This document shows, one piece after another, positions 29,339 through 38,630 of a stretch of 39,795 bases of DNA. The notes below the pieces were generated by a model that was not told the DNA's origin, searched no databases, and saw only the letters and a program-made list of their open reading frames with translations. The translations under genes and the position numbers were made by a program. Source of the DNA: a virus; the IMG/VR virus record IMGVR_UViG_3300032285_001914, positions 1 to 39,795 of that record; one strand, 5' to 3'. Within the stretch, counting starts at the first letter, position 1; every line of letters begins with the position of its first letter.

Positions 29339-31537
29339 ATGAGCATGGGCGAGTTTTTACCCCCAGTTGTCATGGAGTTGCGTGCAACTATTGGCGAGTT
29401 CTCCGCCAAGATGCAAGAGGCAAAGCACGAACTAACTTCTCTTGAGAAGGCGGGCGCATCTTCTGGCACGCGTTTTGCTACTGCTTTGAAGTTGGGGGCG
29501 ATGGCGGGCAGTGCTGCCGTAGTTGCTGGTTTGACGATTGCAGTTCACGAGGCACAGAAACTTGAAGAGGCTCAAGTTCGTTTGAAAACTGCGTTGCAAG
29601 GTCAAAAGCAACCCGTTGAAGAGGTTATGGCGCAGGTTGAAGCGTTGGGCGGTCGTTTCGAAAAACTTGGTTTTAGCCAAACTGACGTAACTGACGGCTT
29701 TGGTCGTCTAGAATTAGCGTTGCAAAGTCCAGAAAAAGCCATGAAATTAATGGGCGTAACGGCGGATTACGCTCGTTTTAAGCATATTAGCCTTGCTGAC
29801 TCGGCGCGCATTATGGCGCGAGCGTCTCAGGGTTCAGCACGTGCGTTCAAAGAACTTGGTATCTCGATGGATAAAAACATCAAAGATCCTCAAGCGCGTG
29901 CGGCTGCAGCATTTGAAGAATTAAAGAAACGGCTTAGTGGTCAATCAACAGCGTACACTAAGACGTTTGCTGGTCAGTTAACTGTGATCAAGACTCAATT
30001 CGAGGCTCTGGCTGAAAAGATCGGCATGAAGGTCATTCCTATTCTGTCTAAGATCTTGCAGTACATAACTGACAACATACCAAAGTGGGAAGAATGGGCT
30101 GGCAAACTGCAGCCTATCGGCGATTTTTTGGTGTCAGTTGGTAAGGGTCTTGAGAAAGTGGCTAATCTACTAGAACGCAATAAAAACGTTCTTATCCCGT
30201 TAACTGCTGCGTTTGTTACGTGGTACACCACAATGAAAATCGTAAGTGCAGTGACCACCGCGTACAAGGCGGTTCAACAGGCATACGCTTTTTACACTTA
30301 TTCGCAAGCCGCTTCAACTGGAGTGTTGACTGCCGCCATGAATGCGCTAAAAATCGCACTTTTGGCGAATCCGATTGGTCTTATTGTTGCGGCGTTAGTG
30401 GCGTTGGGTGCTGGACTAATCTACGCATACAAGCATTCTGAGACGTTCCGCAAGATCGTAGACAACGCGTTTAAAGTTGTAAAAAACGCAGCCAGTTCGG
30501 TGTTGAACTTTTTTAAGAACAACTGGAAGAACATCTTGATCTTCTTGACTGGTCCAGTCGGTATCGCAGTTGCTTTGATCGTTAAGCACTGGGACAAGAT
30601 CAAAGAACTCGGGTCTAAGGCTCTTGGGTGGGGCAAAGACATTATTACAGGCTTGATCAACGGAATCAAAAACGCTATCGGCAGTATTAAGGCTATTATA
30701 GGAGACGTGGCGCACTCGGTGATCGACACGTTTAAGTCGGCGTTGGGCATTTCGTCGCCTTCTAAAGTGTTTGACATGTTTGGTCAAGAAACGATCAACG
30801 GCTACGTCAAGGGCTTAAGCAAAGGCAAAAAGAAGATCTACGAGGCTGCTAAGGCTGCTGCCGACGCTGCTAAAAAGGCATTAGTTGACGCAAAGCAAGA
30901 ACTGACTGACTACAAGATTAATATAGCGGATTCGCTTACGGGCGGTTTTGACGCGAACGCCACATTCAAGCAAAACGTACAAGACGCTACTGACGCTTAC
31001 AAAAAAGCACAAGATGATGCTCGTGCAAAAGTTCAAGAACGAGGCGGCACTCAAGAGGAAGAAGACAGGGCGGCACGCGCTGTTAAGCCTCCTGCACAGG
31101 CTTCGATCATGTCTACTATGAGGGCGCAACTAGAAAAATTGAAGCAGTTCAGTGCTGGTATGAAGAGACTGGCTAAGGCTGGGTTGAACAGGTCGATGTT
31201 CCAACAGTTGTTGCAGGCTGGTCCTGATGCGTTGCCTGCTGTAAACGAGATTTTGGCTAGTGGCGTGGGCGATTTTAATAAGTTACAATCGGAGATAACG
31301 CAAGTGTCGGCTGAACTTGCTGGCACTGGTGCGTCTAACGCTGGTTTGACTGCAAAAGCAGCCACCGCTCAAGCAAAATTGAACGCGGCTAATAAAAGAG
31401 GGCAGGAGATCGTTTTGAATCAAACCACTCATTTAGACGGCAAGGTGGTTCACAAGTCAGTACAACACCATTCTTTGAAGCACAACCGTCGCAACGTGGC
31501 TAACAACTTGACTATTCCACATGGAGCGGCTCTCTAA
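29339..31537 (+). CDS. Tape measure protein
   Basis: The 732-aa protein is mostly helical, located right after the tail chaperone genes. MELRATIGEFSAKMQEAKHEL starts the usual N-terminal coiled region. A strongly hydrophobic segment at about residues 338-363 (ALLANPIGLIVAALVALGAG) should enter the host membrane. The motif ISSPSKVFDMFG near 477-488 is found in many tape measures. With about 0.15 nm per residue the tail would be roughly 110 nm. The site GAGGAG precedes the ATG at 29339, and the stop overlaps the next start (TAATG). Confidence 0.93.
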   Translation: MSMGEFLPPVVMELRATIGEFSAKMQEAKHELTSLEKAGASSGTRFATALKLGAMAGSAAVVAGLTIAVHEAQKLEEAQVRLKTALQGQKQPVEEVMAQVEALGGRFEKLGFSQTDVTDGFGRLELALQSPEKAMKLMGVTADYARFKHISLADSARIMARASQGSARAFKELGISMDKNIKDPQARAAAAFEELKKRLSGQSTAYTKTFAGQLTVIKTQFEALAEKIGMKVIPILSKILQYITDNIPKWEEWAGKLQPIGDFLVSVGKGLEKVANLLERNKNVLIPLTAAFVTWYTTMKIVSAVTTAYKAVQQAYAFYTYSQAASTGVLTAAMNALKIALLANPIGLIVAALVALGAGLIYAYKHSETFRKIVDNAFKVVKNAASSVLNFFKNNWKNILIFLTGPVGIAVALIVKHWDKIKELGSKALGWGKDIITGLINGIKNAIGSIKAIIGDVAHSVIDTFKSALGISSPSKVFDMFGQETINGYVKGLSKGKKKIYEAAKAAADAAKKALVDAKQELTDYKINIADSLTGGFDANATFKQNVQDATDAYKKAQDDARAKVQERGGTQEEEDRAARAVKPPAQASIMSTMRAQLEKLKQFSAGMKRLAKAGLNRSMFQQLLQAGPDALPAVNEILASGVGDFNKLQSEITQVSAELAGTGASNAGLTAKAATAQAKLNAANKRGQEIVLNQTTHLDGKVVHKSVQHHSLKHNRRNVANNLTIPHGAAL

Positions 31538-34500
31538 TGCGCGATTTGCCTTACGTGGGTGTGTCTCTCGCACATCAAGTCAAGCCAAATGACTACTGGA
31601 ACTTGTTAACCAAAGTTAAGTCTGGTGTGGTTGCTCCGTCTAATCCGTTCAATTTCGGTACGGGGTTTTCTTACGCGAACGTGCCGTCGTCTTTCGGTTA
31701 CTCAATTGGCGGACGAGTTTACTCATTTGATTGTGGACGCGGACGAACTTACGAATTGGGCAGACTTGAGGCTGGTGAGGCGTCTTTTCGCGTAGACAAT
31801 TCCGATGGTTTGTTTGATCCGAACAACACGTCAAGCCCTCTTTACGGCAACGTCGCTCCGTACCGCCCCGTTCAGATCATGGCTGCTTACACCGCTCCAG
31901 CCAATCGCACAGACGCAAATAACGTGGTGTCTGGCAACATTCTAAACGACACCAACCACGTTAATTCGTTAAATCCTTACAGTTTAACTTCAAGTACGAG
32001 CGTTGGGCTTTCTGACTACAACGCGTACCGCATTCGAGTGTGTGCTAAAGACAGTAATTTTGAAGGTGCTACTCCGTACAACTGGTACAGTCCTAACACT
32101 AACGGCAACGTTTTTCCAAGCATTGTCACGTCGCAGTCTCATTCTGGTACGTCTTCGTTGCAGTTTGGTTACGGTACTTATGGTTGTTCAACTGCCGCTT
32201 TACAAGTGCCTGTAGTGGCTGGTAAGACGATCACGATCAGTTATTGGTATTTGAACACGGGTGCGTCTACAGCGGCTCACGTTTGCAAGATCTACGAATC
32301 GCCACTGATCGATTGGTCGCGTCCTACCGCTGCTGCCACTGTTACTTCAGCAAAAGCAAACACTGGTACGTGGTTGCGTAACACGGTAACTTTGACGCCT
32401 AGTACAAACTTTGTCGTTATTTCTATGGAAATGCAGAACACCACCAACATCGTTAACGATTTTACGTACATTGACGACGTGATGGTTGAGTTTGGACCGT
32501 CTGCGTCGGCTAGTGTGGTGCAAACAGGTCCAACGCTTTACCCGTTGTGGACTGGTCACGTTGAACGCTACCCACAGTCGTACCAAGCACCTAACCGTGG
32601 TGAGGCTAATCTTGTTGCGACAGACGTTTTTGCGTCGTTAAGTCAGGTTAGCATGGAGACTTTGTATGACGCTTATTGTAACTCTCAGATATCGCCGTCT
32701 GGTACTGCTTCTTGTTACTATTATTACCCGATGTCTGAGCCTGCTGGGTCTACAGCGGCTTATAACAAAACGTCGTACTCTCAAAACCCGTTAGTTGCAA
32801 CTTCGATCAACGCAGTGGGCAACGGAATTACTTTTGGTCAAAACGCAGCAAACACCAAAGATCTGATCGGCATGGGCGGAACAACCGTTCCATACTTCTA
32901 TAATTCGGGTTTATTTGGGGCTGGCAACGTTCCGTACGGAACTTATTTGGGCGTCAACAACATAACTGACATCAATTTCAATGCAAGTACCACCATTTCG
33001 TTTTGGGTTTACCTTGGCGACGACCCGACTGATATTGCTCTTTCTACCGTTTTTTCGCTTGGCGATAAGTCTGGAGTTAAATGGCTGTCGGTGCGGGTGG
33101 GTACGGGTGGCATTCTCAGTATCGATTGGGTGAAAAACGGAACTGCTACGAACGTTACTACAGGCAGTTGGGATTTTGGTTACTTTAACTTTGTCACTCT
33201 TACATTTAGCGGCGGTCAAGTGTCTGCCGCGTCGATATCCACTTTACGTGGCGGCGGTTCAACCACTAACTTGTCGATCACTTCAGTGAGTCCGCTATTT
33301 ACTAGTCCAAGCCAAATGATCGCTGGAACTGCAAGTAACTTTGGCGTTAGTTCAGTTGGACACCTTTCTGTGTTCCAAAATCCGCCTAATACGTTCAGTT
33401 CGTCGCATTTGTTTAACTTGGGCAAATACGGACAGATCACTAGCAGTACAACTGCCGAGTCTACGGGCGTTCGTTTCCGAAACACGCTGTTCAACATCAC
33501 TGGTTTTCAGTTCACTCCGTTTATCTATGATAAGGGAGTGTCTCAAATGCAGGCACTCAATCCGAGCGGAGAGTCTGTGGCGGATTACGTTCAAGACGTG
33601 TCTGACACCGAAGGCGGCTCGTGGTACATAGATTCAAGTGGTTATATCGTTTTCCAAGATCGAGCAGACAGGCAACAGAACTTTGCTCCAGCGGCGATTT
33701 TTGGTGACAACGTTGCAGCGGGCGAGATCCCTTATGATGCGATCAATTTGTCGATTGATTACGACCCTCAATTTGTCTATAACGAGGTTGAGATCGTAAG
33801 AGCAAATGGAGCGACGAACTCGCTTAAAGACATCAACAGCATTAAACAGTACTTCCGACGCACGTTCAGTCGGACTATTTACAATACTAGCGATACGGAA
33901 GCCCGCGACGCTGGCTATTTCATTTTGTCGCGTTCAAAAGACCCGCACCCACGACCTATTCAAATTGTGTTGACTCCTAGTAGCAACACAGCCATTTGGA
34001 ACACGGCTCTTGGCATGGAAATCGATACGTTGATCAGGGTGCGATTAAAGCCGTTAAACACTGCGGCTGCGCAGATTTCGATTGACTGTTTTGTGGAGAA
34101 AGTTGATCACAGTTTTGACGCACAGTCGGGTGATTGGAAAACGACTCTTACGATCACTCCAGCGATCACCAACTACTGGAATATGAGTCCGTTGCGTCTT
34201 ACTACAAGTGGCGCAAACGGTTCTGGTTTTGTTCTTCCTAGATCTGGCTCTGCAACTCCGATTGACGCCAACACTTTTATTGGCGGTTATTCTCATCTTT
34301 TGCAGTACGCAGTCAGTGGAACATATTATCGTGCTGTGACTATTCCAAGTCAAACGACTCTGTCAGGCAGTACTGCGTTTAACGTCAATGCGTTTTCAAC
34401 ACAAACTGTCGGAACTAACTCATCTGGTCCTTTGAACGGTTACAAGAGCACGGCTGCGTTTACTCCTTCGGCTTCATCTTTAGCGACTGACAGCACGTCG

Positions 34501-35343
34501 GGGGTTGTGGCGTCTCAGGTGTATTGGTGTAATGGGGAAATGTTCACTGCGTCTAAGGACGCCAGTAACGTTTTGCAGATCACGGCTCGCGGATTGTACA
34601 GCACAACACCGACTTCTGCTCCTGTCGGTTCGGCGATTGTTCCTGTTGGTGCTATTCCTGCCACTATTAGTACGGCTGCTGGTGTGGTCGTAACTGATTG
34701 GTATTCAAACGTTGTCAACAGTAATGGCGGTTACTCGATGCCTAGTATTACGTTTGACGATGTAACTTCTGTGATCGGACAGTGGTCTACGGTCACTTAC
34801 AGTGCGCCTACTAATACGACTTCAGCAACTCCGTATGTGGTCAACGCTCAATTAGCACTCAATCCAGACAATTTCAATCCTGCTGCTGCAGATCTGTGCA
34901 TTGGTCAGAACTTGAGTTTTGTTTCGACCAGTGGAGCGGTGGAGACTTTAGCCGTCACTTCTCAGCCAGTGCTTAATTCGAGCGGGTATCTTTCTTTTAC
35001 TGGTTACAAGATCACGGATTCAGGGCTAACGTTAGCAGCGGACGCTCCTCATTCTTTAGTCACACTTAACGTTGCGGCAACACCACCATCTAGTGGTACG
35101 ATCATTCTAATAGGTAACGAGTTCATGACGGTGGGTGGTGGCTCGTCGGGTGCGTGGTCTGTGGTACGCGGGTGCACGTCTTTGACTGGTGTTCCGCTTT
35201 CAATAGGTGGACATCGAGCCTATGATAAGATTTTTTATATGAGTAATACGGGCTTTACTGGAACTTATGCGGCGAACGGGAAAGTGTATGAAGGGTTTAA
35301 CGTTTCGTCTGCTGTTACTGGCACTACAAGATTAGGGTATTAA
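31537..35343 (+). CDS. Large tail tip protein with sugar-binding domains
   Basis: A 1268-aa protein follows the tape measure. The first 110 residues (FSYANVPSSF, GEASFRVDNSDGLFDPNN) look like a distal tail protein. Residues about 165-320 resemble a carbohydrate-binding jelly roll (SGTSSLQFGYGTYG; GKTITISYWYLNTG). About 390-620 resembles a LamG/concanavalin-like fold (STTISFWVYLGDDP, GGILSIDWVKNG). About 680-880 may be the baseplate hub region (QALNPSGESVADYVQDVSDTE is shorter in family terms). The rest is beta-rich. It probably joins tail tip, hub and receptor binding in one chain. Codons end mostly in T. Confidence 0.8.
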   Translation: MRDLPYVGVSLAHQVKPNDYWNLLTKVKSGVVAPSNPFNFGTGFSYANVPSSFGYSIGGRVYSFDCGRGRTYELGRLEAGEASFRVDNSDGLFDPNNTSSPLYGNVAPYRPVQIMAAYTAPANRTDANNVVSGNILNDTNHVNSLNPYSLTSSTSVGLSDYNAYRIRVCAKDSNFEGATPYNWYSPNTNGNVFPSIVTSQSHSGTSSLQFGYGTYGCSTAALQVPVVAGKTITISYWYLNTGASTAAHVCKIYESPLIDWSRPTAAATVTSAKANTGTWLRNTVTLTPSTNFVVISMEMQNTTNIVNDFTYIDDVMVEFGPSASASVVQTGPTLYPLWTGHVERYPQSYQAPNRGEANLVATDVFASLSQVSMETLYDAYCNSQISPSGTASCYYYYPMSEPAGSTAAYNKTSYSQNPLVATSINAVGNGITFGQNAANTKDLIGMGGTTVPYFYNSGLFGAGNVPYGTYLGVNNITDINFNASTTISFWVYLGDDPTDIALSTVFSLGDKSGVKWLSVRVGTGGILSIDWVKNGTATNVTTGSWDFGYFNFVTLTFSGGQVSAASISTLRGGGSTTNLSITSVSPLFTSPSQMIAGTASNFGVSSVGHLSVFQNPPNTFSSSHLFNLGKYGQITSSTTAESTGVRFRNTLFNITGFQFTPFIYDKGVSQMQALNPSGESVADYVQDVSDTEGGSWYIDSSGYIVFQDRADRQQNFAPAAIFGDNVAAGEIPYDAINLSIDYDPQFVYNEVEIVRANGATNSLKDINSIKQYFRRTFSRTIYNTSDTEARDAGYFILSRSKDPHPRPIQIVLTPSSNTAIWNTALGMEIDTLIRVRLKPLNTAAAQISIDCFVEKVDHSFDAQSGDWKTTLTITPAITNYWNMSPLRLTTSGANGSGFVLPRSGSATPIDANTFIGGYSHLLQYAVSGTYYRAVTIPSQTTLSGSTAFNVNAFSTQTVGTNSSGPLNGYKSTAAFTPSASSLATDSTSGVVASQVYWCNGEMFTASKDASNVLQITARGLYSTTPTSAPVGSAIVPVGAIPATISTAAGVVVTDWYSNVVNSNGGYSMPSITFDDVTSVIGQWSTVTYSAPTNTTSATPYVVNAQLALNPDNFNPAAADLCIGQNLSFVSTSGAVETLAVTSQPVLNSSGYLSFTGYKITDSGLTLAADAPHSLVTLNVAATPPSSGTIILIGNEFMTVGGGSSGAWSVVRGCTSLTGVPLSIGGHRAYDKIFYMSNTGFTGTYAANGKVYEGFNVSSAVTGTTRLGY

Positions 35344-35898
35344 ATGATCGTCCCACAAACACGCACATTCACGGCTGGTGAATTGGAGACGGCTGCTTAT
35401 CTTAACAGTTCCGTTTCTGCTGTCGGCAATTTCCTTCTTGGTAAGCCTGTTTTTTCTGCGTACAGCACTGCTACTACTGCTTTGTCTGCTACGGCAACGT
35501 TGTTGCCTCTTGCTAACGAAACTATTGACCGCGATAACGGTCACAGCACAGTTACAAACACGGACCGTTATACGTCACAGACGGCTGGGTGGTATTTTGT
35601 CAGCGGTGCTATCGGTTTGGCTGGTAACGCTGCTGCAACCACTGATATTTTAAGAACTCGTTCTCTTACAATTAATAATAACGGTTCTGCTGGTGGTGGT
35701 GCGGTTGGTGTGGGTCGTTTGATTTCGTCTACTGCTAGTGTGACGGTCACTGCGGAAATAAGCACTTTGATGTATCTTAATGTTGGCGATTATATATCGT
35801 TACAGGCTTATTGTGGTACTGGTGCTACTGGCACTTTGGCTGCCATGCCTTATACGGGTGCGACTGCCATTTTAAACGTGATCTGGGTCAGTTCATAA
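35344..35898 (+). CDS. Tail fibre-like protein with C1q/TNF-like head
   Basis: The 184-aa protein starts immediately after the tail tip gene. RTFTAGELETAAYLN is a typical start for small actinophage tail proteins that trimerise. The later part, SQTAGWYFVSGAIGLAGN and LNVGDYISLQAYCGTGAT, has the Gly/aromatic spacing of C1q/TNF-like jelly rolls, which often bind the receptor. It overlaps the next gene by one base. It is a plausible host-range determinant. Confidence 0.65.
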   Translation: MIVPQTRTFTAGELETAAYLNSSVSAVGNFLLGKPVFSAYSTATTALSATATLLPLANETIDRDNGHSTVTNTDRYTSQTAGWYFVSGAIGLAGNAAATTDILRTRSLTINNNGSAGGGAVGVGRLISSTASVTVTAEISTLMYLNVGDYISLQAYCGTGATGTLAAMPYTGATAILNVIWVSS

Positions 35899-36218
35899 TG
35901 GCTAGCCTTGACACGGCTTCCAGCATAGCCCAAATTGCGTCGTTTGTTGCGCCAGCGGTGATTGGTGTGTACGCCATTTGGCGTCGTATTGACAAACGAC
36001 AAACCGAATCACACATCGCAGCGGTTCGCATAGGCGATCGTTTAGAAAATATGCAAAAGCAGTTAGACGTGCAGTTCGGTGGGAACGGCGGTGGTTTGCG
36101 TGAAGCGGTCAACACGATCAAGGACGACATGAAGGTAATGGATTTAAAAGTCGATAAAGCAACCGCTGATATCGCGTCGTTGGCAGGCAAGTTCGAACAA
36201 CATGTTAGGGAAAACTAA
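35898..36218 (+). CDS. Membrane protein with coiled coil, holin-associated
   Basis: The 106-aa product starts at ATG 35898, one base shared with the upstream stop. One hydrophobic segment (IASFVAPAVIGVYAIW, residues about 13-28) is followed by a long charged coiled coil (DRLENMQKQLDVQF; TIKDDMKVMDLKVDKATADIASL). This resembles XhlA-like proteins and DUF2746 proteins found in lysis cassettes. It may help the holin or anchor the tail. It overlaps the next gene by one base as well. Confidence 0.65.
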   Translation: MASLDTASSIAQIASFVAPAVIGVYAIWRRIDKRQTESHIAAVRIGDRLENMQKQLDVQFGGNGGGLREAVNTIKDDMKVMDLKVDKATADIASLAGKFEQHVREN

Positions 36219-36520
36219 TGGCAACACCAGAAAAGAAGACACCAGCAAAAAAGACAGCCGCTAAAGCACCCGTGGTCGCTCCCGTGGTCTCGGAAGTACC
36301 TTCCGTGGGCTTGAAGGACCGTGTTTTGCAGTGGCTCGCTGTACACCCGATCGGCACAGCAGTTAAGGTGGGCGTTGGAGCAGGGCTCGCATGGGTTCTT
36401 AACAACATCGCATCTTTAAATCTCAATCCGACCGAAACTGCAGCCGTGATCATGGTGGTCAACATCGCTATCAATGCGCTGAACCCGCAGGACACACGCT
36501 ACGGGGTAGGCAGCAACTAA
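36218..36520 (+). CDS. Holin
   Basis: The 100-aa protein has a Lys/Ala/Pro-rich cytoplasmic N-terminus of about 35 residues and then two hydrophobic segments (AVKVGVGAGLAWVLNNIA at about 48-65 and AAVIMVVNIAINAL at about 75-88). Size, topology and position just before the lysin gene fit a small two-helix holin that makes lesions in the membrane at lysis time. No conserved motif exists for this class, so the call rests on topology and context. Confidence 0.7.
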   Translation: MATPEKKTPAKKTAAKAPVVAPVVSEVPSVGLKDRVLQWLAVHPIGTAVKVGVGAGLAWVLNNIASLNLNPTETAAVIMVVNIAINALNPQDTRYGVGSN

Positions 36521-36930
36521 TGACACAATTAACTGGAGTTCAGGCTTACGCCAACATGCGCAAGCACATGGTCAATCACGAATCAGGCTTTCAAGGTCGC
36601 TGTCACGCTACCTGCCAAAATGCGTGGGGTTTGCCCGTGAAATACGCCAGCGCAATTGACGCTTGGAATCACGTGCCTAAGGCTGCTCGCCACGCTGACC
36701 CAAGCAAAGCCCCGATCGGTGCTCCGCATTTCTACAGTGGCGGCAAGTATGGTCACGTGGTTTTGCAATCAGACAAGAAGGGCGTAGTCATCTCCACTGA
36801 CGCGCCAACCACGAACTACGTCGGCGAAGTTGCAACTAATTGGTTTGTTCAACACTGGGGCAAGACGTACCTCGGTTGGGCTAGCGTCTACAACGACGTG
36901 GCACTTCAACTGACGGACATGCCGAAGTAA
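36520..36930 (+). CDS. Endolysin-like cysteine peptidase (CHAP/NlpC-type)
   Basis: The 136-aa protein begins on the last base of the holin stop. Likely active-site residues are a Cys in RCHATCQNAWG (Cys28 or Cys32) and His79 in GGKYGHVVLQ, preceded by PIGAPHFYSGG. This Cys then GAPHFY then GHV order is that of CHAP/NlpC-like peptidoglycan peptidases. It has no separate cell-wall binding domain and no signal peptide, so it needs the holin for export. It would cut peptide bonds in the cell wall. Confidence 0.75.
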   Translation: MTQLTGVQAYANMRKHMVNHESGFQGRCHATCQNAWGLPVKYASAIDAWNHVPKAARHADPSKAPIGAPHFYSGGKYGHVVLQSDKKGVVISTDAPTTNYVGEVATNWFVQHWGKTYLGWASVYNDVALQLTDMPK

Positions 36931-36934
36931 CTTT

Positions 36935-37129
36935 ATGCCAGCGGCAGGCTGCGCGGTAGGCAAGTTGCGCAAGAAACTGAGCACAGACGACGCCAAGGCG
37001 TTAGATCGTTTGCTTGAATCGGAACTATCTGCGCGAGCGGTGATCACTGTGATCGCCGAACATCTGAATGCCGACATCGGTCCTCAGACGGTTGCCAAAC
37101 ACCGAGGAAGGGTGTGTAGGTGTGAGTAA
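36935..37129 (+). CDS. Small helix-turn-helix protein, 64 aa
   Basis: The sequence KLRKKLSTDDAKALDRLLESELSARAVITVIAEHLNAD is helical, followed by IGPQTVAKHRGRVCRC, a recognition-helix pattern that ends with a Cys pair. Actinophages often have such a protein before a metallophosphoesterase gene. It overlaps the next gene by 8 bases. It probably binds DNA. There is no strong Shine-Dalgarno, so it may be translated by coupling to the lysin gene. Confidence 0.7.
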   Translation: MPAAGCAVGKLRKKLSTDDAKALDRLLESELSARAVITVIAEHLNADIGPQTVAKHRGRVCRCE

Positions 37130-38324
37130 GTTTAGCGACAGGGTTGAGGAGTTACTTCAACCAGCGGAGCGTCGGGCGTTGCCTGTAGCGGTCTCCGCAA
37201 GCAGATCAGATGCCACCCACGAACCCAATGGCTGGACCGCTGGTGTGGTGGTGGACGGTAGCCGTGGCACATTAACCACTAAACCGTCAGACGGACCTGT
37301 CCAGAATTGGGACGACGAACTCAGGGCTTGGGGTTTCGACCCTGCTCTCTACGAGGTGGTCGAACCCGTGCGCATGTCCACGTGGCAGACGTACGACGAA
37401 CGCCAACTGTGGGCGTACAAGGCTCAAATCCGCACCCGATTGTCTGGTCTGGCTGCGTCCGAGATCGAAGCGATGACTGAACCCGTGAAGCGTGACCGCC
37501 GCAAGGCTCGTCCACGTCCAACGGGTTCATCTGCGTTTGTTGTTCCGATTGGTGACTGGCAGGTTGGAAAGCCTGACGGCGATGGACTGGATGGCACGGT
37601 TGCTCGCATTGAGGCTTCTATCGTTGCTGTGGTGGAGCGTGCAGAGTTCTTGCGCGACAGCGGCTACGAACTTGGGCATCTGGTGGTCACTTCCGCTGGA
37701 GATCTGGGCGAAGGCTGCGACGGTCACTACGCCCAGCAGACTTTCGGTGTTGAGGTGGACCGACGTGATCAGAACAAGATCATTCGCCGCATGGCTCGCA
37801 ACGCATTAATGGAGTGGTCTCCGCTGTTTGATCGCGTGACGGTCGCTGCAGTTGGCGGTAATCATGGCGAGAATAGGCGTGGTGGCAAATCGTTCACTAG
37901 TACCAATGACAACGATGATGTAGCGGTGTGGGAAGCGGTTGCTGAGACTTTGGCTGTGCGCGACGATTTATACGGTCATGTGGAGTGGCTTTTGCCTCGC
38001 GATGAACTTTCGGTCTCGTTTGCTGTTGGCGACAGGATTGTTGGTCTTGCTCATGGTCATCAAGCCAGATCTGGCGATATTGGTAAGTGGTGGCAGGGTC
38101 AGGCTCTTGGCAACCGTGCTGTTGCTGACGCTGATCTGCTGATCACTGGGCATTTTCACCATTTTCGCATGATTGAAGTGACGGACAATCGCTGGTGGCT
38201 TCAAGTGCCTGCGCAGGATGGCGGGTCTGACTGGTTCTCTGAGATGAGCGGTAATTCGAACTCAACTGGTCAGGTGACGTTCGTTTTGGACGAATCTGGC
38301 TGGCGTGAACTCGCAATTTTGTAA
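37122..38324 (+). CDS. Metallophosphoesterase (calcineurin-like)
   Basis: The 400-aa protein has the metal-binding motifs of calcineurin-like enzymes: PIGDWQVGK with Asp145, SAGDLGEG with Asp194, GGNHGEN with Asn247 and His248, GLAHGHQ with His311 and His313, and TGHFHHF with His344 and His346. The aspect IGDWQ in place of the usual DxH is common in the phage group. The first 135 residues have no known fold. It may be a DNA nuclease of the Mre11/SbcD type or a nucleotide phosphatase. I chose the GTG at 37122 after GAGGAAGG. Confidence 0.88.
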   Translation: MSKFSDRVEELLQPAERRALPVAVSASRSDATHEPNGWTAGVVVDGSRGTLTTKPSDGPVQNWDDELRAWGFDPALYEVVEPVRMSTWQTYDERQLWAYKAQIRTRLSGLAASEIEAMTEPVKRDRRKARPRPTGSSAFVVPIGDWQVGKPDGDGLDGTVARIEASIVAVVERAEFLRDSGYELGHLVVTSAGDLGEGCDGHYAQQTFGVEVDRRDQNKIIRRMARNALMEWSPLFDRVTVAAVGGNHGENRRGGKSFTSTNDNDDVAVWEAVAETLAVRDDLYGHVEWLLPRDELSVSFAVGDRIVGLAHGHQARSGDIGKWWQGQALGNRAVADADLLITGHFHHFRMIEVTDNRWWLQVPAQDGGSDWFSEMSGNSNSTGQVTFVLDESGWRELAIL

Positions 38325-38325
38325 G

Positions 38326-38354
38326 TTGACAGCGAGGCTAGCCTCTGGTTAACT
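38326..38354 (+). promoter_or_regulatory. Promoter of the XRE regulator with internal operator
   Basis: TTGACA (38326-38331), 17 bases, TTAACT (38349-38354), extended TG at 38346-38347. The spacer contains the 12-base perfect palindrome GAGGCTAGCCTC (38334-38345). A protein bound there would cover both promoter boxes, so this looks like an autoregulated promoter. The ribosome-binding site AAAGGAG and ATG 38378 follow. Confidence 0.75.
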
Positions 38355-38377
38355 TGTGGTAACGAAAGGAGTCAGTA

Positions 38378-38614
38378 ATGGCTGTAACGAACGAGGAGTT
38401 CGCCGAGCGCGTAGGCGTGCATTTCACTATGGCGTCGCGAATGCGTAATGGCAACCGACTCCCAAGCGTGAAGACGATGATCAGCATTTCGAATGCGTTC
38501 GATCTTAAGATGGACGACCTGTCCGACGCGTATGCGGCTGGTCCAGATCAGTTCGGGGAGTTCTTGCGAGAGAATATCTTCGACTCTATTCCCAATCCGA
38601 GTCTAGTAGCCTAG
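38378..38614 (+). CDS. XRE-family helix-turn-helix regulator, 78 aa
   Basis: The N-terminal 55 residues match the Cro/CI fold: NEEFAERVGVHFTMASRMRNG as helices 2 and 3 with the recognition helix, then RLPSVKTMISISNAFDLKMDDL. The protein is short, with no peptidase or dimerisation domain beyond a 20-residue tail, so it is more like Cro than a full repressor. Its own promoter holds a palindrome of the right size for a dimer. It stands at the boundary between the late genes and the small-gene operon and may control early transcription. Confidence 0.85.
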   Translation: MAVTNEEFAERVGVHFTMASRMRNGNRLPSVKTMISISNAFDLKMDDLSDAYAAGPDQFGEFLRENIFDSIPNPSLVA

Positions 38615-38630
38615 TCTCACCCCTTAAGCC

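Noticed and set aside
37122-38324. Calling the metallophosphoesterase a definite Mre11/SbcD nuclease.
   Set aside because: The metal-binding motifs fit many calcineurin-like enzymes; no SbcC-like ATPase partner is encoded and the N-terminal region is unrelated, so the narrower name is not justified.
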